DNA of 64,000 nt from Pseudomonas sp. QS1027 (lineage in GTDB: Bacteria > Pseudomonadota > Gammaproteobacteria > Pseudomonadales > Pseudomonadaceae): the NCBI RefSeq assembly GCF_002814235.1, contig NZ_PHSU01000035.1:1-64000 (forward strand), written 5' to 3'. Positions 42,621 through 51,097 of the stretch are shown in pieces. The position numbers and the translations under genes are program-made. Numbering within the stretch: the first letter of the stretch is position 1; every line of letters begins with the position of its first letter. The notes beneath the pieces were generated by a model that was not told the DNA's origin, made no database searches, and worked only from the letters and a program-made list of their open reading frames with translations.

Positions 42621-42676
42621 TGTATGTATGTGCAGCTAATGTGTACATTCATACACAATCTATGTATTGCAATACA
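42621..42676. promoter_or_regulatory. Operator array between cox-like and repressor genes
   Basis: Three related palindromes: TGTATGTATGTGCA (42621-42634), GTGTACATTCATACAC (42641-42656) and the perfect TGTATTGCAATACA (42663-42676). Shared TGTA/TACA half-sites suggest binding by the C-like repressor or the Cox-like protein on the two divergent promoters. Confidence 0.7.
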
Positions 42677-42694
42677 CGTTGTCAAGAGGTGAAT

Positions 42695-42958
42695 ATGGAC
42701 CTGGGCAGCAAGCTCAAGGAGATACGTCACACCGAACGGTTGACCCAGACAGAGTTCGGCGAGCTGACGGGCATCAAGTTGGAGACGTTGAAAAGCTACG
42801 AGTACGGGCGCAGCAAGTCGGTCAGTTCGGTCGAGTTGCTGAAGGTCACGACCCATCCGCGTTTTGAGAAATACGCGCTGTGGCTGGTGACCGGGAAGAC
42901 CTGCTCGGAGTGCGGACAAATCACCCCTCTGATCGAGGGGGCAATGACAACCTGCTAG
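42695..42958 (+). CDS. C-like XRE-family phage repressor
   Basis: An 87-residue helix-turn-helix protein. LTQTEFGELTGIKLETLKSY is an XRE recognition region; the C-terminal part has a CSEC pair. The ribosome site AAGAGGTG precedes the ATG. Orientation and place next to integrase match P2 C, which keeps lysogeny. Confidence 0.8.
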   Translation: MDLGSKLKEIRHTERLTQTEFGELTGIKLETLKSYEYGRSKSVSSVELLKVTTHPRFEKYALWLVTGKTCSECGQITPLIEGAMTTC

Positions 42959-43036
42959 TGAGCAGAGGGGGTACATGGGTATGCGAAAACTTTGGGATGC
43001 TGGGTATGAGGCGGGGTGTCATTCAGAGGGCAAACA

Positions 43037-43249
43037 ATGAGCTCTCGATCAGACAATGTGCTGGTGTTCACCGACTTGCAGCGCATCACCGGCTATCAGC
43101 GCCGGTCTGATGTCGAACGGTCACTGACCGATCAAGGAGTTCGGATATTCCGGGGACGAACCGGTCCATGGACGACCATCGACTTGATCAACCAGGCTGG
43201 CGGTGTCACTCCCGTTAGCGCTGATCAGTACGGGGTGGACATACTATGA
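43037..43249 (+). CDS. DUF4224 protein next to integrase
   Basis: A 70-residue protein (MSSRSDNVLVFTDLQRITGY at the start, then GVRIFRGRTGPWTT), typical of the DUF4224 family found directly before tyrosine integrases. It may bind DNA and act in excision. Its stop overlaps the integrase ATG. Confidence 0.75.
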   Translation: MSSRSDNVLVFTDLQRITGYQRRSDVERSLTDQGVRIFRGRTGPWTTIDLINQAGGVTPVSADQYGVDIL

Positions 43250-44394
43250 GGCGGGCAAGGAAGCGTAAGCACAATCCCCATATCCCAGCCCATATCGACC
43301 AGGCCGCCCTCCCCGCTACCATGTACTTCGACCATCGCGGCAGTGGGGTCTGGTACACCCTTCATTACGATGAAACGGGCAAACAACGTCGCAAGAATGT
43401 GGCCCCGGCGGATGTCTCGCTCGCGGAGCTTCACCGGATCGTGGACGAGATGTCCAATGTCGACCGTGGGACGCTCCGCTACGTGTGTGAGCAGTTCCAC
43501 GAGAGTGATCGTTACAAGAAGCTCAAGCCCAAAACCCACGACGATTACCGCTACTCCCGCGATGTGCTACTGGCCATTCCCACCAAGCTGGGCAAGCCAC
43601 TGGGTGACCTGGCAGTGCGCAAGTTCACTTCCGCCCTGGTGCAGCGAGTCATTGATCGGCTTGCGGACGAAGGGACACCGTCCAAGGCTGCACACGCGCT
43701 GCGCTACCTGCGCCGTGTGCTGCAGTGGGGACGTAATCGTGGTTTTCTTGAGGTGAATCCTGCCCTTGGTATCGAGGCGCCGATTGAGAGAAAGCAGCGC
43801 CGCCTGCCGAATCACAAAGTCATGGATGCGCTGATAGACCGGGCCATTGCGCGTGGTCTACTCACGCGCAATGAGAAAGGCGGCTGCCCTGAATACCTCG
43901 GCTACGTCATGGAGCTGGCCTACCTGTGTCGGCTGCGCGGTATAGAGGTCATTACCCTGACCGATGAGAATGAGCTGGAAGAAGGCATTCTGACCAATCG
44001 CCGAAAAGGCAGTCGGGACAATATTGTTCGATGGACACCCAGGCTGCGTAAAGCCTGGGACAACGCGAAAGCCTATCGGGCCAAGGTGTGGGCCAAACGC
44101 AAAACGGCTATACCGACTGCTCCGTCACGGCGAAACATCATCGTGGCCAGCCATGGCGGCCCACTTCGCAAGTCCAGCCTCGACACGGCCTGGCAGCGGT
44201 TCATCACCCTGGCGCTTGCTGACGATTTCATTACCCCGGAGCAGCGGTTCGCCCTGCATGATCTGAAACGGCGGGGTATCACTGACACCGCTGGTACCCG
44301 GGCGGATAAGCAGGAAGCGAGTGGGCATAGGGATCCGAAGATGATGGATATCTATGATCACAGCGTGCCTATTGTTCAACCGTCAGTAGACTAA
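43246..44394 (+). CDS. int: Tyrosine integrase of the prophage
   Basis: A 382-residue site-specific recombinase. Catalytic residues are visible as Arg in LAYLCRLRGIEV, His-x-x-Arg in ALHDLKRRG, His in SGHRDPKM and the nucleophile Tyr near residue 370 in MMDIYDHS. The N-terminal part has an arm-binding region (MYFDHRGSGVWYTLHYD) and a SAM-like core-binding domain. It integrates the element at the tRNA-Thr 3' end and lies 1.3 kb from attR. Confidence 0.95.
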   Translation: MRRARKRKHNPHIPAHIDQAALPATMYFDHRGSGVWYTLHYDETGKQRRKNVAPADVSLAELHRIVDEMSNVDRGTLRYVCEQFHESDRYKKLKPKTHDDYRYSRDVLLAIPTKLGKPLGDLAVRKFTSALVQRVIDRLADEGTPSKAAHALRYLRRVLQWGRNRGFLEVNPALGIEAPIERKQRRLPNHKVMDALIDRAIARGLLTRNEKGGCPEYLGYVMELAYLCRLRGIEVITLTDENELEEGILTNRRKGSRDNIVRWTPRLRKAWDNAKAYRAKVWAKRKTAIPTAPSRRNIIVASHGGPLRKSSLDTAWQRFITLALADDFITPEQRFALHDLKRRGITDTAGTRADKQEASGHRDPKMMDIYDHSVPIVQPSVD

Positions 44395-44465
44395 ATCTCT
44401 ACGAAATGTAGGAAAAAAGGACTATGTTAGCCACCTAAAACCTCAGCACTCGAAAGGGAACACCG

Positions 44466-45620
44466 ATGCCAACAGGGATGCCAACACCAGAGCAATTGTG
44501 GAACGGCGATGTTTCTTTTTTCTCAATCGACACGGATGTGATCCAATCCCAAGGTTATAATTTCGAAGCAGGCGCGTTAAATCAGCTTCATCGCCAACTC
44601 CCGTCAACTATGAACCTACAGCTTACTGATGTGGTGGCTAACGAAATAATAAAGCATCGCATGGAGTCTGTTCTAAAAAATATACAACAGCTTGAAGCAG
44701 CCTCTACCAACCTAAAGAGACTTGCAGAACTACCAATGGATGGCCTAATTAGCAACTTTGAAGGTTTGAGTGCAGAAGTGACTGCACGTGCTTTTTTCCG
44801 AAATCAAATAGAAAACTATGCAGCAACGTGTCGAGGTGGTGTATTACCTACCCAGGGCGAAGGTATAATAGATGAGTTATTTCGTCGTTATTTCAACACT
44901 AGTGCGCCGTTTGGCTTAAAAACTGATAAGAAATCAGAATTCCCGGACGCTACGTCTCTACTTTTACTTGAGGCATTTGCGGCAGCTACTGACTCTATGG
45001 GCATCGTAGTTTCTATGGATGGCGGCTGGGAGGCCTTTGCAGCGCAGTCTGATCTGCTCTATTGCGCAAAATCGCTCGACGAACTTACTGCATTATTTAT
45101 AGCAACGGGGGAAGTAGCCACTCAAATTCAATCGTTGATGAACGAAGCGATTGAAGATTACGACTCATCATTGCACACTCAGTTGAGCGACGCACTAAGA
45201 GAGCACGTTATCGGAGCCGCATGGGACGTAGGTGATATTTATTCCGATACCGGCTCTCGGGTAGAGGGTGAGGTTTGTGAATATATCCTAATCAGCTATG
45301 AACTCGACCCTGATAGTACGTCCGTGTGGAACAATCAAGGAGACCCAAATACCTGGCTCGTTGAGGTTATGGCACGAGTTATGGTGAACGTCGAAACCTC
45401 AGTAACAACATATCTGTGGGACTCGATCGATCGTGACGAACTGGCAATAGACTCAGATAGCGTAAATACCGACGTAGAGATCGAGGTGACAGCTTTCCTC
45501 ACATGCACAGAGGTTCAAGCAGGCTCGCCCCCAAGCGATTGGGATGTTGAGGTGGAAATCGCACCGGGCACGTACGTGGTCGATGTGGGAGAAGTTGCTA
45601 CCTTCCCGGAAGAGCTGTGA
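44466..45620 (+). CDS. PIN-like protein (DUF4935) between integrase and attR
   Basis: A 384-residue AT-rich gene. The N-terminus FFSIDTDVIQSQGYNFEAGA and the DATSLLLLEAFA / VVSMDGGWEAFA segments are the acidic signature of PIN-domain nucleases of the DUF4935 group; residues 190-384 are acidic and unlike known families. Probably an RNase effector in a defence or abortive response. It has its own 71-bp upstream gap. A start at 44478 is also possible. Confidence 0.72.
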   Translation: MPTGMPTPEQLWNGDVSFFSIDTDVIQSQGYNFEAGALNQLHRQLPSTMNLQLTDVVANEIIKHRMESVLKNIQQLEAASTNLKRLAELPMDGLISNFEGLSAEVTARAFFRNQIENYAATCRGGVLPTQGEGIIDELFRRYFNTSAPFGLKTDKKSEFPDATSLLLLEAFAAATDSMGIVVSMDGGWEAFAAQSDLLYCAKSLDELTALFIATGEVATQIQSLMNEAIEDYDSSLHTQLSDALREHVIGAAWDVGDIYSDTGSRVEGEVCEYILISYELDPDSTSVWNNQGDPNTWLVEVMARVMVNVETSVTTYLWDSIDRDELAIDSDSVNTDVEIEVTAFLTCTEVQAGSPPSDWDVEVEIAPGTYVVDVGEVATFPEEL

Positions 45621-45635
45621 TCTACCCAAGGACAT

Positions 45636-45697
45636 CACGTAACAAGAGATCTGGAGCATACCAACTATGCGGCCAGCCAAGCATCAGCACGTAATAA
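45636..45697 (+). promoter_or_regulatory. Putative integrase arm-type sites, right end
   Basis: CACGTAACAA at 45636-45645 and CACGTAATAA at 45688-45697, direct to one another and in the same orientation as the two copies inside attL. Confidence 0.55.
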
Positions 45698-45739
45698 AGA
45701 ACAATCTAACCAACTGATTTATATGTTTAAAGCAACTTC

Positions 45740-45786
45740 CTTGTAATCAGTAGGTCCCGGGTTCGACTCCTGGTGCCGGCACCATA
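45740..45786. repeat. attR core, 47-bp tRNA-Thr fragment
   Basis: Exact copy of 15131-15177. It is only the 3' part of the tRNA, so it is not a functional gene here. Confidence 0.95.
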
Positions 45787-45789
45787 CAT

Positions 45790-45814
45790 CAAAGCCCCGC
45801 AATGCGGGGCTTTG
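45790..45814 (+). terminator. Original chromosomal terminator of tRNA-Thr
   Basis: A perfect 11-bp stem CAAAGCCCCGC/GCGGGGCTTTG with a 3-nt loop, just after attR. It would have ended the tRNA transcript before the phage inserted. Confidence 0.75.
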
Positions 45815-45858
45815 GCGTTTCTGGACCTTTAGTTTTCGTGCTTTCAAAAAGCTGAAAA

Positions 45859-45878
45859 CGTCCACAAAGTGTCCACAC
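45859..45878 (+). repeat. 20-bp repeat flanking hicAB, left copy
   Basis: CGTCCACAAAGTGTCCACAC, matching 46675-46694 at 18 of 20 bases in the same orientation. Confidence 0.6.
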
Positions 45879-45976
45879 GTAAAAAATCCAAGGCTTCTTT
45901 CTGATCGATTTCGAGCGAGTCGGGACCGAATACCTAGAAAGAGATTGAGACGGCTGCGCACCTGGCGCGAGAAGGT

Positions 45977-46309
45977 TCAGGCGTGGACTTCGCGATCCAG
46001 GACATCAGAAACCCACTGATTGATGCTCTTGTGAGCCAATTGCGCCTTGACAGCCACTGTGGCGTGAAGCGCCGGAGCCAGTCGCAGGCTCAGATTTCCA
46101 GAGTAGGGCTTCTGTGGAGCACGACCGAGCTTGGCGCAAGTGTCGAGGTAATCGACGACAGCCTCTTCAAACGCTGCTCGAAGCTCCTGAACCGACTCAC
46201 CATGGAATCCAACGATATCTTTAATGCCTGCGATGTGACCGACAAAAAGGCCGTCCTCTTCGCTGTACTCGATTCGGGCGGCATAGCCCTGGTAATTCAT
46301 CACGTTCAT
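45977..46309 (-). CDS. hicB: HicB antitoxin
   Basis: A 110-residue antitoxin. The N-terminal partially degraded RNase H fold is seen as YAARIEYSEEDGLFVGHIAG, and the C-terminal LSLRLAPALHATVAVKAQL is a ribbon-helix-helix DNA-binding part. It neutralises HicA and represses the operon. The ATG overlaps the hicA stop (ATGA). The gene pair lies just outside attR. Confidence 0.88.
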   Translation of the reverse strand: MNVMNYQGYAARIEYSEEDGLFVGHIAGIKDIVGFHGESVQELRAAFEEAVVDYLDTCAKLGRAPQKPYSGNLSLRLAPALHATVAVKAQLAHKSINQWVSDVLDREVHA

Positions 46310-46560
46310 GGGGTAACTCCTGCTTGTTCAAGGAAAGCCCGAGCATCACGAACCTGGTAAGGCTTTGCTTCTTTATCGGGGTGTGGTCGGTGGAAGGTTC
46401 CGACCGCATCGTTCAGTTCAAATCGTACTCGCGACCCATTGCCTTCAATGGTTTTGGCGCCGACGGCACCAAACAGCGATTCGATACGAGCCCATTCCAG
46501 CGTGGCCGGAGTGGGCTTCGAGAAGACGGCCTTCAGGGTGCTGAGCTGCTTGTTATTCAT
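46306..46560 (-). CDS. hicA: HicA toxin
   Basis: An 84-residue mRNA interferase. The catalytic His is in GTFHRPHPDKEAKPYQV, the dsRBD-like motif typical of the family. It cleaves mRNA until bound by HicB. It is the first gene of a two-gene operon on the minus strand. Confidence 0.88.
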   Translation of the reverse strand: MNNKQLSTLKAVFSKPTPATLEWARIESLFGAVGAKTIEGNGSRVRFELNDAVGTFHRPHPDKEAKPYQVRDARAFLEQAGVTP

Positions 46561-46579
46561 GGTATTACACTATGATACC
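46561..46579 (-). promoter_or_regulatory. Inverted repeat at hicA start
   Basis: GGTAT-9-ATACC directly against the hicA ATG. It may be the HicB operator and include a -10 element. Confidence 0.5.
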
Positions 46580-46674
46580 GTACGCGATAGGGCAGCCATT
46601 CAATACTGATTGAGTAGAGCCAAGCGTGGCTTTGGCCTATCTGGAGGGGTTAAGCCTGGATCTGGCCACGATAG

Positions 46675-46694
46675 CGTCCACAAAACGTCCACAC
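46675..46694 (+). repeat. 20-bp repeat flanking hicAB, right copy
   Basis: CGTCCACAAAACGTCCACAC, the partner of 45859-45878. Between here and the leader at 46903 no gene is seen; a GGAGG/CCTCC stem lies at 46876-46889. Confidence 0.6.
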
Positions 46695-46902
46695 CTGAGA
46701 AAAATATTTTCTACTCATTTCTAAAACGGCCCCGAAAATATTGATCCTCGTGGGTCTCACCCGATAGATGGCTCGCTGCTTGGACCTGTATGTGGGTTCC
46801 ATGACCATCCAGCCCCCCATTCCAGAACACACGGACTCAATCAATCGAACGACTACCTATGTATATGCGTACTCGGAGGGACGCCTCCCAAGGCGGCATG
46901 AC

Positions 46903-47186
46903 GAGAAATGGCCTTCCAAAAAAACTAATATTTCCTACGTGTTTTGGTCGTGGGAGAATGTTGTGTGCGCTCGCTGCTGGGTCTAAATTCCTGTAGTCGC
47001 TGCAAATTCAGCGATACGGGTTTCGCAGCCCGATAGTGAGCTAGCGCACAGCGCCGTGTAAGCGGTTTTTTTATGCCCGCGTTATGGCGGGCTGTGCGCA
47101 GGAGGCTTATGCCTGCCGGTTGTCCTAGCTCACCGGTCTGCGAACCTGCGTACAGTTCGCCACCCTTGTTTCGCAGCGAGTGTGGT
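46903..47186 (+). ncRNA. Structured leader RNA, copy 2
   Basis: Same layout as 31157-31437. The closing stem is GTGAGCTAG (47036-47044) with CTAGCTCAC (47125-47133), where copy 1 has GTTGGC/GCCAAC: both strands differ yet pair in each. The inner arm GCGCACAGC/GCTGTGCGC (47044-47052 with 47091-47099) is fully paired, as is the hairpin GCAGG/CCTGC. It lies directly upstream of a DUF3077/DUF6124 gene. Confidence 0.65.
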
Positions 47187-47216
47187 GATCTCCTAAACTG
47201 AGCCAGGAGATTTACC

Positions 47217-47579
47217 ATGGTTAAAAAAATCACTCCCGATCCGCCTGCCGTTTCCAACGGTTCTGTGAAATCAACCCGGCCGGATGCGGCCCGCTTGCTC
47301 GATACCCTCGGTCTGACCCTCTCTAAAACCATCGATTACGATGACCCGTTCAGACCTACGATTTTTGCCATCCAGCCAGGTGTCCAAGCTCAGGACGCGC
47401 TGACCTACGTGTCAAAATTGCTCGCAGTAGCCGAACTGAATGGAGACGAAATCAGCCTGCATACGAATCCGGTGGAGCGGTCTCTGTTCTGGGGCATGCT
47501 TCATTCGGTAGAGATGGCGAGGGCTGTGGTGGATGCGCTGCTTGAGGGATCCACCTCAGACCATCACGTCTCACCGTAG
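47217..47579 (+). CDS. DUF3077/DUF6124-type small protein, chromosomal copy
   Basis: A 120-residue protein that differs from the prophage copy (31469-31831) at few positions outside its last ten residues. CAGGAG precedes the ATG. It lies on the plus strand between hicAB and a convergent SDR gene, with no clear terminator. Function unknown. Confidence 0.85.
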   Translation: MVKKITPDPPAVSNGSVKSTRPDAARLLDTLGLTLSKTIDYDDPFRPTIFAIQPGVQAQDALTYVSKLLAVAELNGDEISLHTNPVERSLFWGMLHSVEMARAVVDALLEGSTSDHHVSP

Positions 47580-47591
47580 ACAACCGCCCGC

Positions 47592-48344
47592 TCAGACCAG
47601 CCTGGCGCCACCATCGATATTCAAGGTGGCGCCATTCATAAACCCGTTGGTCATCAGGAAAACAACCGCAGCGCCCGCCTCTGCTGCGGTGCCCAGACGA
47701 TGCAACGGCAGCGACTGTTCCAGCGCCGCCACGAACGCATCACGCCCGTCGCCCAGTGCTTTAGTGAAAATGGGGGTATTGATCGGACCGGGTGACAGCG
47801 TGTTCACCCGAATCGGCGCCAACTCCAGGACGAGGCCCCGAGCCAGTGCATCCATCGCAGCTGACGCAGCAGCCAACACGGCGGTGCCATGGGCATTGGG
47901 GCGATCCGACAACATCCCGGAGATAAAAGTGATGGAGCCGTCTTTCGCCAGGCGTTCGCCCAGGGCTCGAATGGCATGCACCGAAGCCCACAGACGCTCC
48001 TCAAATGCCTGGCGCATGTGATCAATCCCGGCATCCAGCACCTTGCCCACCACATACGTACCGGCCAGGAGCACCAGGTGATCTACTTTCGGGATATCCG
48101 CCAAGGCGGCGTAGATGGCTTGGCTATCGGTGACATCGGCTGCGCGCCAGGCGTCCAGACCGTTGTCGCGGGCAGCCTGCTCGGCACGGGTGGCATCGGA
48201 ACCGATGACGGTCACATGTGCGCCGTCGGCCTTGGCCTGAATGGCGGCAGCCAAACCGATGCCGGACGTCCCCCCGAAAATCACCACGGTCCGGCCATGC
48301 AGATTGGCGGGCAAAGCTTGATTGAGCGCAGGTGTGGTCGTCAT
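47592..48344 (-). CDS. SDR-family protein lacking the YxxxK pair
   Basis: A 250-residue short-chain dehydrogenase fold with the cofactor loop VVIFGGTSGIGLAAA and the LLAGTY segment. At the catalytic site the usual Tyr-x-x-x-Lys is Leu-Ala-Ala-Ala-Ser (in AVLAAASAAMDAL), although the Ser of ISGML and the later IRVNTLSPGPINTP are present. It may bind NAD(P) without normal reductase chemistry. A LysR regulator is divergent, 98 bp away, and likely controls it. Confidence 0.85.
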   Translation of the reverse strand: MTTTPALNQALPANLHGRTVVIFGGTSGIGLAAAIQAKADGAHVTVIGSDATRAEQAARDNGLDAWRAADVTDSQAIYAALADIPKVDHLVLLAGTYVVGKVLDAGIDHMRQAFEERLWASVHAIRALGERLAKDGSITFISGMLSDRPNAHGTAVLAAASAAMDALARGLVLELAPIRVNTLSPGPINTPIFTKALGDGRDAFVAALEQSLPLHRLGTAAEAGAAVVFLMTNGFMNGATLNIDGGARLV

Positions 48345-48442
48345 GGTCCATCTCCTTGAACGCCTGGATGGCGTCGATGGGAGAAAGGCTAAAGCCTTGG
48401 GTCGAGATTGATAATTAGGGCATAAGTCGCTTTACTCATGCC

Positions 48443-49384
48443 ATGAAGGAACAAATAGGGTTGGACCGCCTTACCGGTCTCATTGCCTTTGCCCGCGCCG
48501 CCTCCCTGGGCAGCTATACCGCTGCAGCCCGCGATTTGTCTGTCTCACCGTCAGCCATCAGCAAAAGCGTGCAACGCCTTGAACAGCACTTCGCACTGAA
48601 GCTGTTCAGCCGGACCACCCGCTCGCTCACCCTGACCCCGGAAGGACGGGATTTGTACGAGCGGGCCTTGCGCATTTTGCGCGAGGTGGAAGAGATCGAT
48701 CAGGCCGCCGTTGCCTCTCGGGCCGAACCTTCCGGCACGTTGAAGGTTACCGCGCCGCCACCTATCGGCCTGAACATCCTGGCGCCAGCCATTCCCAGGT
48801 TTCGCGAGCGTTACCCAAAGCTCGCCATCGACCTGCGCCTGGGCGACCCGTATTCGGACATCATTGAGCAAGGCATCGACGTCGCGGTACGCGTGGGCAA
48901 CCTGGCGGACTCGCGACTGATCTCGAAAGCACTGGGGCCTCATCGGATAGCCGCTTTTGCTTCACCGGCCTACCTGGCCAGACGCGGCACTCCGTTAGAG
49001 CTCAGTGACCTGGCGCACCACGACTGCGTGAACTTTCGTTATCAAAGCTCCGGCCAGGCATTGCGCTGGCCGTTCAATGTGGACGGAAAAGTGGTCGAGT
49101 GGGCACCGGATTCGGCCATCGTCATCGATGCGAGCGATGCCGTTGCAGCCGTGGTGGCAGCGGGTGGCGGAATCGGTATGTCACCGACTTATGTAGCGGC
49201 TCCCTACGTGGCTCGCGGGGAATTGAAGCCGCTCTTTCCCGAGTTTACGGTGGACCGGGCTTCTATCACGGCGTTGTGGCCGGAAAGTCGACGAGGCAGC
49301 CCCAACGTCAAAGCGTTTGTGGGGCTGCTCGAGGAGCTTTTCTCAACCCCCACCGTCTGGGACGAGATAGTTCGAAACGCTTGA
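48443..49384 (+). CDS. LysR-family transcriptional regulator
   Basis: A 313-residue LTTR. The N-terminal helix-turn-helix (GSYTAAARDLSVSPSAISKS) is followed by the substrate-binding domain starting near GTLKVTAPP. Such proteins of the CrgA/DsdC-like group bind promoters as tetramers. Divergent from the SDR gene, its likely target. It converges on the aspD gene, with a 58-bp gap. Confidence 0.9.
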   Translation: MKEQIGLDRLTGLIAFARAASLGSYTAAARDLSVSPSAISKSVQRLEQHFALKLFSRTTRSLTLTPEGRDLYERALRILREVEEIDQAAVASRAEPSGTLKVTAPPPIGLNILAPAIPRFRERYPKLAIDLRLGDPYSDIIEQGIDVAVRVGNLADSRLISKALGPHRIAAFASPAYLARRGTPLELSDLAHHDCVNFRYQSSGQALRWPFNVDGKVVEWAPDSAIVIDASDAVAAVVAAGGGIGMSPTYVAAPYVARGELKPLFPEFTVDRASITALWPESRRGSPNVKAFVGLLEELFSTPTVWDEIVRNA

Positions 49385-49442
49385 ATGTTTGCTTCTGGCC
49401 GATAGCTGGCTTTGTTGCGCCGAGGTCGCCTTCAGACGGCTC

Positions 49443-51038
49443 TCACTTTTCCAACGACGCCCTGTAGTGCTCGTAAGCGCCATCCGCCAGCTTGCGCAAA
49501 GCCTTGCCGATATTGGCGTAGTCATATTCATTGAGATTGGCCAGAGACAAACGCCCACCCGGCTTCTTGGTGCCAAAGCCAGTAGCCGGAAGCATAACGA
49601 TCCCCGTCTCATCAGCGATGCGGAACAACAGCGTATTGGGGTCGACATTGTCATGAACCCAACGCGCAAATGCCTCACCGTACAGGTCTTCGGTAATCTG
49701 CTCGAAGTCCAGCAGCGTGTAGTACTCCACTTCGAACTCGTCCACCGGGATAGCCACCCCGAGCTCGCGATAAAGGGCGTGGTGACGCTGGCGAATCAGT
49801 TTCTTCAACACCTGCTTGTAGCTGTCGGTACTGTCGATCAGGGCAAACAACGAGAACAGCACCATCTGCACTTGCTGAGGCGTCGACAGGCCAGCGGTGT
49901 GGTTCAGCGCCACTGAGCGACTATCGGCCACCAGCCGATCGATGAACTTCAATTTCGCGGTATCGGGCACCAGCGTCTGGTAACGCAGGTTGAGCGAGGC
50001 GTGCTTATCTTCGTCATACGCGGCGATTTGCTGGTCGAGGATATTGTCCTTGTGCAGGGCAATCACGCCCAACCGCCAACCGGTACAACCGAAGTACTTG
50101 GAGAACGAGTACACCAGGGCGGTGTTGCGTGGGCAGGTCGCAAAGAGCGAGGTGAAGTTGTCGGCAAAGGTGCCGTATACGTCATCGGTGATGATGAACA
50201 GATCCGGACGCTGCTTTTCCACCAACTCGGCGATATAAGCCAGGCTGCGGTCATCGATGCGCACCGACGGCGGGTTGCTCGGGTTGACCACGAAGAACAC
50301 CTTGATCGCCGGGTCCAGCAGCTTGTCCAGTTCGGACTGCGGATACTGCCAGCCCAGTTCCGGCGAAGCATCGATATGCACGACCTCCAGGCCGTAATCT
50401 TCCAGCACCGGGATTTCGAAATAAGGCGTGAACGTCGGCATGCCGATCGCCACCTTATCGCCCGCACGGATGATCTTGTTTTCCTTGAGGCTGTTGAAAA
50501 TGTAGGTCATGGCCGCGGTGCCGCCTTCGACGGCAAAAATATCGAAGTCGTCCCGCGAGACGCTGCCGCCGATCATTTCCTTGACCAGGTATTCACGCAC
50601 CACTTTCTCGCTGATGCTCAGCATGCGCGGCGGTACCGGGTAGTTGCAGCCCAGGATGCCTTCGACCATTTCATGGAGAAACGCCGGCCCGTCCAGGCCC
50701 AACTGGTCGCGCACATAACTGGTGATCTTCATCAGCAGATCGACGCCCGGCTGGCTGGCGTTGTCGGCCAGAAAGCGATCCATGCGCGCTTCGATGCCCT
50801 CGACTTTCGGCAGTCCGCCGATGCCGTTGCCCAGGAATGAAAACGACAGCTCGGCCTCGTGGTTGGCAAACAACCCCAGTTGGCAGAACGCCTGGCGCGG
50901 CAACGTGGCGAGAAAGTTCGGGTTGCCGCGCCCGGCGTTGAGCATCAGGCGATTCTCTCGGCTGCTCGCGACCTTGATCAGTTCATCCTTGAGCTCAAAG
51001 GGGCTCAGCGCTGCGTATTGACTGTAATCATGGGTCAT
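49443..51038 (-). CDS. aspD: Bifunctional aspartate aminotransferase/aspartate 4-decarboxylase
   Basis: A 531-residue PLP enzyme, longer than normal aminotransferases, as expected for L-aspartate beta-decarboxylase. The PLP lysine is in YSFSKYFGCTGWRLG; FVVNPSNPPS and IITDDVYGTF are the other cofactor segments. It converts aspartate to alanine and CO2, consuming a proton. The ATG at 51038 starts the conserved MTHDYSQYAAL part. Downstream of aspT in one operon. Confidence 0.88.
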   Translation of the reverse strand: MTHDYSQYAALSPFELKDELIKVASSRENRLMLNAGRGNPNFLATLPRQAFCQLGLFANHEAELSFSFLGNGIGGLPKVEGIEARMDRFLADNASQPGVDLLMKITSYVRDQLGLDGPAFLHEMVEGILGCNYPVPPRMLSISEKVVREYLVKEMIGGSVSRDDFDIFAVEGGTAAMTYIFNSLKENKIIRAGDKVAIGMPTFTPYFEIPVLEDYGLEVVHIDASPELGWQYPQSELDKLLDPAIKVFFVVNPSNPPSVRIDDRSLAYIAELVEKQRPDLFIITDDVYGTFADNFTSLFATCPRNTALVYSFSKYFGCTGWRLGVIALHKDNILDQQIAAYDEDKHASLNLRYQTLVPDTAKLKFIDRLVADSRSVALNHTAGLSTPQQVQMVLFSLFALIDSTDSYKQVLKKLIRQRHHALYRELGVAIPVDEFEVEYYTLLDFEQITEDLYGEAFARWVHDNVDPNTLLFRIADETGIVMLPATGFGTKKPGGRLSLANLNEYDYANIGKALRKLADGAYEHYRASLEK

Positions 51039-51097
51039 GAACGGGGCCTTGTCTGACGTGCGACCCAGTGGCCGCACGGGAATACGGAAGGGCAATC

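Noticed and set aside
45719..45961. 80-codon minus-strand frame across attR
   Set aside because: It is the well-known false translation of a tRNA 3' end (contains WCRHQESNPGPTDYK); no gene-like context.
46925..47332. Minus-strand frame antisense to leader copy 2
   Set aside because: Same reason: shadow of the leader and of the gene start.
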